Shown one piece after another: positions 45,121 to 50,092 of a DNA stretch of 50,092 nucleotides. Source of the DNA: Candidatus Multivorans thiocomprendens (GTDB lineage: Bacteria; Acidobacteriota; Thermoanaerobaculia; Multivoradales; Multivoraceae); NCBI GenBank assembly GCA_027493375.1, contig JAPVWO010000064.1, positions 1-50,092 on the forward strand, in the 5' to 3' direction. Both the position numbers and the translations under genes were made by a program. The notes beneath the pieces were generated by a model, which saw only the letters and a program-made list of their open reading frames with translations, did not search any database and was not told where the DNA came from. Each line of letters begins with the position of its first letter. The stretch's first letter is position 1.

Positions 45121-45678
45121 CTCGGGCCTCGACGCACCGGGACAACAGGGATGCTCTGCTTGATGCGAGACTCGTGCTGATTTCGCTCTACGATCCCGCG
45201 GCGCGGTTCGTTGCGGGTCACGCAATGGAACCGAAACCACTCCGTCTACAGCCTCGCCGATGCATCGCTAGTGGTCGAGGCGGTAGTAGGGCGGGGCGGT
45301 ACGTGGGCTGGTGCGACCGCGCAACTCGACCGGCGTTCAGTTTCGCGGGTCTATGTGCGGTCGACCTCAGGTCAATCCGCAGGGCTCGCCGCACTGGGAA
45401 CCCGAGGTGCTCTCTCGTGGCCGAATCCCCGTGGCCCCGAGGAGTTCGCAGCGGCTCTCGATCAAGGCGTGGCCGAGACAGTACCGCGTGTGCTTCGTCA
45501 GCCGAGCAGCGGCGCGGAGGTTGCCGCCAAACTCCGGCTTATGCCCAGGCAGGCGCAGCTTTGGCTGAAGCGACTTGCCGAGGAGGGTGCCTTGGAGAGG
45601 AGCGAGCGACCCGTGCGCTATGTCGCGCGGTCGGCCGGTCTCCTCGACGGAGTCGGCCCCTTGGAGCACAGGAACTGA
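45121..45678 (+). pseudogene. DprA-like (DNA-processing protein A) C-terminal remnant
   Basis: Just after the RecQ remnant comes THRDNRDALLDARLVLISLYDPAARFVAGHAME, then after a one-base frameshift near 45215 RNHSVYSLADASLVVEAVVGRGGTWAGAT and ALGTRGALSWPNP, ending in a winged-helix-like tail (VAAKLRLMPRQAQLWLKRLAEEGALER). The Rossmann-like strands and the GGTWAGA glycine loop fit DprA. The N-terminal half is missing. Because RecQ lost its end and DprA its start, one deletion between the two genes is the simplest explanation. Neither product is functional as written. Confidence 0.72.
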
Positions 45679-45726
45679 GTCTCGGCGGGAGTGACTGAGG
45701 GGCGCGCGGCGAACGCGTCTCGTTCC

Positions 45727-47307
45727 TCACTTCCCGCCGACCCGCTCCAGGTACACCGCCTCCAGCAGATCGAGCCTGTCCTTGATCACGCCCGGCGTCG
45801 CTCGGGGCTCCGGGGCGTCGAGCACCATCCAGGTGTCGCTCTCCGCCTCGTACTCCGGCCATTCCGGGGCGCCGTCGCCGTTCGGGTCGCCGGTGGCGGC
45901 GAAGCGGGTCCAGTAGCCGGCCATCGCGTCGGCGAGGGCTTGGCCGTCCGGGCCGGGGTAACGCTCGGCCTCGGGATCGCCCGTGTCGCCGAAGGCGTAG
46001 GCGACTTCGGAACCGTGGGGGGCGCCGGGGAACGCCTCGCGCCGCGCCTCGGGCAGGAACTGGAAGTAGTAGGCGCGTCCCGGGGAGGAGACGGTCTTCA
46101 TCCGCTCCGCGAGGTAGCGGGCCGAAATGACGTAGCGCTGGTCGCCGAACAGGGTGGCGGCGGCGGTCCGCTCGGCGTCGGCGTCGGTCTCGCCGTCCGC
46201 TCCGTAGAGAGCCCGGGCCTGCGCTTCGCGCTCGCCGAAGGTGGCGAAGTGGTCGCCGGGCGTTGTCGCGAAGGCGCGGAAGATGGTCCCCTCGAAGCTG
46301 TTGCCGCCGGTGATGTAGGGCACGTCGTGCTGCTCGCCCCGGGCGAACACGATGCCGGGCTCGTCAGGGAGCACGCTGCCCGTGATCGGCACCCAGAAGC
46401 CGGCGCCGAGGTTGATCAGTTCCTCGACCGGAAGCGCGCGCAGGTCGGTGGCCGAAGGATCGTCGCCGAGCTCGAAGGCGTCGGCGATCAGGGCCGCTCC
46501 CTGGTCCCGGGCCGAGGAGAGGCCCCACCGGGCCTCGTCGAGGTGGGGCAGCCGCCAGGTGCCGTATCCGCTCTGGGCGATCGCGCGGTGGAACAGGCCC
46601 GCGGCCGCCGGCGCGCTCATCAGGGTGTTTACGGCCATGCCGCCGGCGGAAACGCCGAAGATCGTCACGCGGTCCGGATCGCCGCCGAAGGCTCCGGCGT
46701 TCCGCTGCACCCACTTGAGGGCGGCGATCATGTCGAGCACGCCGTGGCTGCCTTCGGGCTCGCCGGAGGTCGCGGCTTCCGCGGCCAGAGCGGGGTGGGC
46801 GAAGAAGCCGAGGGCGGCCAGCCGGTACTGGATGCTGACGACCACGACGCCGCGGCGCGCCAAGCCGGCGCCGCGGCCGGTCGCGGGGGCAACGCCGAGC
46901 CGGCCGTTGCCGGCGCGGAAGCCGCCGCCGTGGATCCAGACCATGACCGGCATGGCGTCCGCGTCGGAGCGCTCGGCCGACGTCCAGACGTTCAGGTACA
47001 GGCAGTCCTCGCTCCGGGGCAACTGGGCGCGGCTCTGCGGACAGATGGGGCGGTACTCGCCGGCCTGGAGAGGTTCCGTCCAGGGCTCGACGGCCACGGG
47101 TGGACGCCAGCGCAGGTCGCCTTCGGGGGCCTGCGCGAAGGGGATGCCGAGGAAGGCCGCGACGTCGTCGCTGCCTTGGGGGGCGAAGCCCTGGACGGGG
47201 CCGGCGTCGGTCTCGACGAGGAAGGGGTCCGCGGACTCTCCGGCGGCGCAGGCGAGGAGGAGAGGGAGGAGGGCCGCGGCGGCAGCGAGGCGGTACGGGG
47301 TCTTCAT
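45727..47307 (-). CDS. Type-B carboxylesterase lipoprotein
   Basis: This 526-residue alpha/beta hydrolase has a lipoprotein signal ending LLLAC (C20), the conserved EDCLYLNVW block, oxyanion loop HGGGF (126-130), nucleophile elbow FGVSAGG (S220), and a likely catalytic histidine in GAPHGSEV. It should hydrolyse carboxylic esters at the cell envelope; the natural substrate is unknown. It lies six bases downstream of the M20 peptidase on the same strand, so the two probably form an operon. Confidence 0.93.
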   Translation of the reverse strand: MKTPYRLAAAAALLPLLLACAAGESADPFLVETDAGPVQGFAPQGSDDVAAFLGIPFAQAPEGDLRWRPPVAVEPWTEPLQAGEYRPICPQSRAQLPRSEDCLYLNVWTSAERSDADAMPVMVWIHGGGFRAGNGRLGVAPATGRGAGLARRGVVVVSIQYRLAALGFFAHPALAAEAATSGEPEGSHGVLDMIAALKWVQRNAGAFGGDPDRVTIFGVSAGGMAVNTLMSAPAAAGLFHRAIAQSGYGTWRLPHLDEARWGLSSARDQGAALIADAFELGDDPSATDLRALPVEELINLGAGFWVPITGSVLPDEPGIVFARGEQHDVPYITGGNSFEGTIFRAFATTPGDHFATFGEREAQARALYGADGETDADAERTAAATLFGDQRYVISARYLAERMKTVSSPGRAYYFQFLPEARREAFPGAPHGSEVAYAFGDTGDPEAERYPGPDGQALADAMAGYWTRFAATGDPNGDGAPEWPEYEAESDTWMVLDAPEPRATPGVIKDRLDLLEAVYLERVGGK

Positions 47308-47313
47308 GGTGGT

Positions 47314-48756
47314 TCAGTCCTGGCCGCCGGCGGTCGGGGTGAGGACGGCCGGTACGGTACGGCGGTTGGGAGCGACGGCGATCATCTCCAGCAGATCGAG
47401 CATGGCGCGCCAGCCACGCTCGACGTTCTGGACCGAGATCCGCTCGTTGGCGCCGTGGACGCCGCCCTGGTCGGCGCCCGTGAGGACGGCCGGCGAGAAG
47501 CCGTAGGCGACGATTCCGCGGTCGCGGAAGAAGCGACTGTCGGTGAAGCCGGCGGTCACGGCCGGGATGACGGTCGAGCCGGGGAAGCGGCGCGCGGTGA
47601 CGGCTTCGATGGCCCGGTAGAGGTCGGTATCGGTCGAGGACACGGCCGGCGTGAACGAAAGCAGGACCTCGATCGAGATGGACGGCTGAGCGATCCGCTT
47701 TCGTAGTTCGTGGATGAACGCCCGCGGCGCCTGGTCGGGAAGCAGCCGGCAGTCGAGTTCCGCCCACGCGGCGGGCGCGACGACGTTGATCGTGCTCGAC
47801 GCGTTGAGTCTCGTGACGGCGCAGGTGTTCCGGGTAAGCGCGTGCAGCGTCGGGTTCGTCCGGTGCAGGGCGGCGAGACGTTCGGGCGCCGCGATCAGGC
47901 GCTCCGGGTCGGCGAGGTGGCCGGCGCCGGAGTGGAGCGCGGCCAGGTCCCGGAAGAAGTCGCCCACCTCCGGCACGATGCGGGGGGCGAATGGATCCTG
48001 GCGGAGACGTTCGAGCGCTTCGATCAGGTCCAGCGCGGCGCTGCGGGGCGACGGGCTGGAGCCGTGGCCTCCGGGCCCGACCGCGTTCAACCGGAGCCAC
48101 ATCGGCACCTTCTGCGTCACCTCGACGCTGAAGACGACCCGGTTGCCCCGAACGCCTCCGCTGCCGCCCTCGTTGAGCACCATTCCGACACCTTGCAGCC
48201 AGTCCGGCCGGTTGCGGACGATCCAGCCGACGCCGAGCCGGCCGCCCGCCTCCTCGTCCGCCGTGGCCAGGAAGATGACGTCGCGCTCGAGCGGTTGGCC
48301 GGAGCGGGCGAGGGCGAGAAACGCCTCCAGGTGCATGATGCCCAGGCCCTTCGTGTCGAGGGCTCCGCGGCCGTTGAGGTAGCCGTTCTCCCAGGTTCCG
48401 GACAGCGGATCGTGCTTCCAGAACCGCGGGTCGGCGGGCACGACGTCGATGTGGTGGAGCAGGATGATGCCCGGGGCGGCGCCTCCTTCGAGCCGTGCCC
48501 GGATGCTGCCGCGGCCCGGCTCGGGCTCCACGGTTTCGTAGGCAATGCCCTCGCGCTCGAAGATGTCCGCGAAGAACGCGACCGCCTCGCTCTCGTTGCC
48601 CGGTGGGTTCGTCGTGTCGATGCGGATGTACTGCTGGAGCCGTCCCGACGCCTCCGGCAGCCGCGGGTCGCCGGAACCGTCCCGACCCATGCCCGGCGCC
48701 GGCGCCAGAGCCAGAATCGCGACCAGCGCCGGAACGATCACGGCGGCGGCGCGCAT
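47314..48756 (-). CDS. M20-family metallopeptidase, secreted
   Basis: This 480-residue protein has a signal peptide (about 1-23) and all main M20 blocks: HHIDVVP (H102, D104), NGRGALDTKG (D134), ATADEEAGG (E168/E169), then the dimerisation domain (GPGGHGSSP) and a C-terminal VHGANERISV with the last histidine ligand. It should remove amino acids or acyl groups from peptide-like substrates using two zinc ions. Its gene begins just after the small secreted protein gene and runs into the esterase. Confidence 0.92.
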   Translation of the reverse strand: MRAAAVIVPALVAILALAPAPGMGRDGSGDPRLPEASGRLQQYIRIDTTNPPGNESEAVAFFADIFEREGIAYETVEPEPGRGSIRARLEGGAAPGIILLHHIDVVPADPRFWKHDPLSGTWENGYLNGRGALDTKGLGIMHLEAFLALARSGQPLERDVIFLATADEEAGGRLGVGWIVRNRPDWLQGVGMVLNEGGSGGVRGNRVVFSVEVTQKVPMWLRLNAVGPGGHGSSPSPRSAALDLIEALERLRQDPFAPRIVPEVGDFFRDLAALHSGAGHLADPERLIAAPERLAALHRTNPTLHALTRNTCAVTRLNASSTINVVAPAAWAELDCRLLPDQAPRAFIHELRKRIAQPSISIEVLLSFTPAVSSTDTDLYRAIEAVTARRFPGSTVIPAVTAGFTDSRFFRDRGIVAYGFSPAVLTGADQGGVHGANERISVQNVERGWRAMLDLLEMIAVAPNRRTVPAVLTPTAGGQD

Positions 48757-48829
48757 CGGGAACCGGGCGGCGTTACGGCCGGGGCGCCGAAGACGGCCGG
48801 CCGCGGGACGGCCCTCCGGCCGGCGGTGC

Positions 48830-49318
48830 TCATTCGCAGACGGCGAAGGCGTCGGTCTTGCTCAGGCCCAGCAGGGCGTTCTCGCCGTTGCTTTCGAAGA
48901 ACCTCGACTCGTCGGTCGGTATGTGCTTGACGACGATGGCGTACTGCTGATCGGTCGCCGAACCGACGAAGACCCACCAATGCCCGTTTATCCGGCAGCC
49001 GTCGAGCACCTTGACCAGCAGTTCGGGGTTGTCCTCGCTCCAGGCGTACAGGATCCCTCCCGCGTCTCCGGAGAGCGGTTTTCCCGTGGCCTGAATCGGC
49101 TGGTCGGGGTTCCGCGGGTCTTCGAACTGCGCCCATACGTAGAACAGCCCGTCGTGGAGGCAGAGATCGGCGGAGCATTCGGTCCGCTCGCCGGAGTCGG
49201 ACGCGTTCGCGGCGGGCGACGGCTCGGCGAGCGCTTCGTGGGCCGTGGAGGGCGACTGCTGGGCCGCCGAGGGCAGAGCGAGCATCGCGAGTCCCGCCAT
49301 TGCAAGTTGAATCTTCAT
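48830..49318 (-). CDS. Small secreted protein with VKVLDG domain
   Basis: This 162-residue protein has a signal peptide (about 1-19) and an exported domain beginning ADLCLHDGLFYV. Its core reads GILYAWSEDNPELLVKVLDGCRINGHWWVFVGSATDQQYAIVV. I associate this domain with secreted proteins of Thermoanaerobaculia-like Acidobacteriota; its function is unknown. Paired cysteines (in TECSADLC, DGC and near the C-terminus) suggest disulfides. The next gene upstream encodes the same domain in a longer protein, so the two are probably tandem paralogues. Confidence 0.75.
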   Translation of the reverse strand: MKIQLAMAGLAMLALPSAAQQSPSTAHEALAEPSPAANASDSGERTECSADLCLHDGLFYVWAQFEDPRNPDQPIQATGKPLSGDAGGILYAWSEDNPELLVKVLDGCRINGHWWVFVGSATDQQYAIVVKHIPTDESRFFESNGENALLGLSKTDAFAVCE

Positions 49319-49405
49319 CTGTTCCTGGAGATCCTCCGTTGGTCGTCGCGTGCGGGTCGAAAGCCGGACTTCAGCCTTCGCGCCCGCTTCGGGGCGACGC
49401 GGAGT

Positions 49406-50092
49406 CTACCGCGTCGGCGCCATCGTGGAGCAGGACATCTCGAAGGCCTCGGCGTCGGTGACGGCCCGCGCGGCGGTTCCCGGCTCGTTCCGGTACTCGC
49501 GCGATTCGCGGGTCACCGTATCCTCCACTCGAACCGTGAACTCCTGCGTGGTGACCGCGGAACCGAAGACCCACACGCGGTCATTGAACTCGCAACCGTC
49601 GAGGACCTTGACCAGGATCTCCCAGTTGTCGGGGTCGAAGAAGTAGAACAGCGCCGAGTCGTTCGTGCCCTCCGGGACCACCCGGGCGAGACGGAGCGGA
49701 TCGCGGCCATCCGCTTCGGGGTCGGTCCTGAAGGTCGCGGTGACGGCGAACCGGGAATCCCGCAGGCAGCGGGTGCGCTCGTCCGCGACGCACGTTCCCC
49801 GCGGGGTCGCCGCCTCCACCAGGAAAGTCCGGTAGGTCGTGGACTCCCGGTGGCCGTCGCTCACGGTCAGCGAGACCCGATAGAAGCCGGGGCGCCGCCA
49901 TCTGTGGCCGGGCGAGGCCGAAGCGGAAGCGGTTCCGTCGCCGAACTCCCACCGCCGCGAACGCACGCCGCCCGAGCTCCTGTCGAGGAAGCGGATAGCG
50001 ACGCCGGTCAGCGCCCGGCAAGGATCCTCCGTGCACCGGGGATTGACCAGGAAGGCGGCCTTCGGCGGGCCGCCGGACGGCGGCCCGAATGG
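49406..50092 (-). CDS. PKD-domain secreted protein with VKVLDG domain, 5'-partial
   Basis: The frame is open to the window edge. Visible parts, in order, are a proline/glycine segment (FGPPSGGPPKAAFLVNP), a PKD domain (WEFGDG ... GFYRVSLTVSDG), a link with paired cysteines (GTCVADERTRC), and the same C-terminal domain as the gene below: SALFYFFDPDNWEILVKVLDGCEFNDRVWVFGS. PKD domains mediate adhesion or stabilise surface proteins, so it is probably a surface or secreted protein. The N-terminus and signal peptide are outside the window. About 87 bases without a gene separate it from its smaller paralogue. Confidence 0.75.
   Translation of the reverse strand, partial: PFGPPSGGPPKAAFLVNPRCTEDPCRALTGVAIRFLDRSSGGVRSRRWEFGDGTASASASPGHRWRRPGFYRVSLTVSDGHRESTTYRTFLVEAATPRGTCVADERTRCLRDSRFAVTATFRTDPEADGRDPLRLARVVPEGTNDSALFYFFDPDNWEILVKVLDGCEFNDRVWVFGSAVTTQEFTVRVEDTVTRESREYRNEPGTAARAVTDAEAFEMSCSTMAPTR

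Noticed and set aside
45691..47706. A 671-residue plus-strand frame over the esterase gene
   Set aside because: The minus strand encodes a full esterase with catalytic motifs; the plus frame is Gly/Ala/Arg-rich without domains.
1..50092. CRISPR arrays, tRNA or rRNA genes, transposases and prophage structural genes
   Set aside because: None seen: no regularly spaced direct repeats, no cloverleaf-like segments with CCA ends, and no recognisable transposase, integrase, capsid or terminase.

Overview
This is high-GC bacterial DNA with frequent GTG/TTG starts and many 1-4 base gene overlaps. Two neighbouring secreted proteins at the right end share a domain (a VKVLDG motif followed by N...WVF) that I associate with Acidobacteriota of the Thermoanaerobaculia type. 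With the YbdK ligase, Gld-like ABC operon and M20/esterase lipoproteins, this suggests an uncultured acidobacterial lineage. That assignment is inference, because the window has no rRNA or other phylogenetic marker.

Left flank (1-6954): the start of a GNAT acetyltransferase, a tightly coupled four-gene gliding-type ABC exporter operon, a broken F420-type (LLM) oxidoreductase, and an AAA/DUF4143 ATPase. First defence-like module (6964-14256, minus strand): a 2057-residue STAND-type ATPase with coiled coils, paired with a 370-residue protein ending in a HEPN RNase motif. I do not recognise this pair as a named system; it is the best candidate here for something undescribed. Housekeeping block (14284-23355): ybdK, a dicarboxylate/amino-acid symporter, a zinc aminopeptidase lipoprotein, a glycerophosphodiesterase, a molybdopterin oxidoreductase, serC flanked by hairpin repeats, and a dihaem cytochrome c.

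Second defence island (23429-45678, plus strand): a type 1-like BREX locus (brxB, brxC, pglX, pglZ type B, brxL) carrying much cargo. The cargo is an XRE-ImmA regulator/protease, an AAA ATPase + DUF4276 pair, a UvrD helicase, two AlbA/Schlafen-type ATP-binding proteins, and a HEPN protein coupled to a KGGVGR-motif ATPase. RecQ and DprA remnants follow. Several genes are damaged in one characteristic way: both flanks of a coding region survive but the middle, or one end, is missing (brxB, pglX, uvrD, recQ/dprA, and the LLM gene outside the island). pglX has lost its methyltransferase core, so the BREX locus as written should not methylate DNA. Either the island is decaying or the assembly closed gaps silently.

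Right flank (45727-50092, minus strand): a type-B carboxylesterase lipoprotein, an M20 peptidase, and two secreted proteins sharing one domain, the second running off the window. I saw no tRNA, rRNA, CRISPR array, transposase or phage structural gene.
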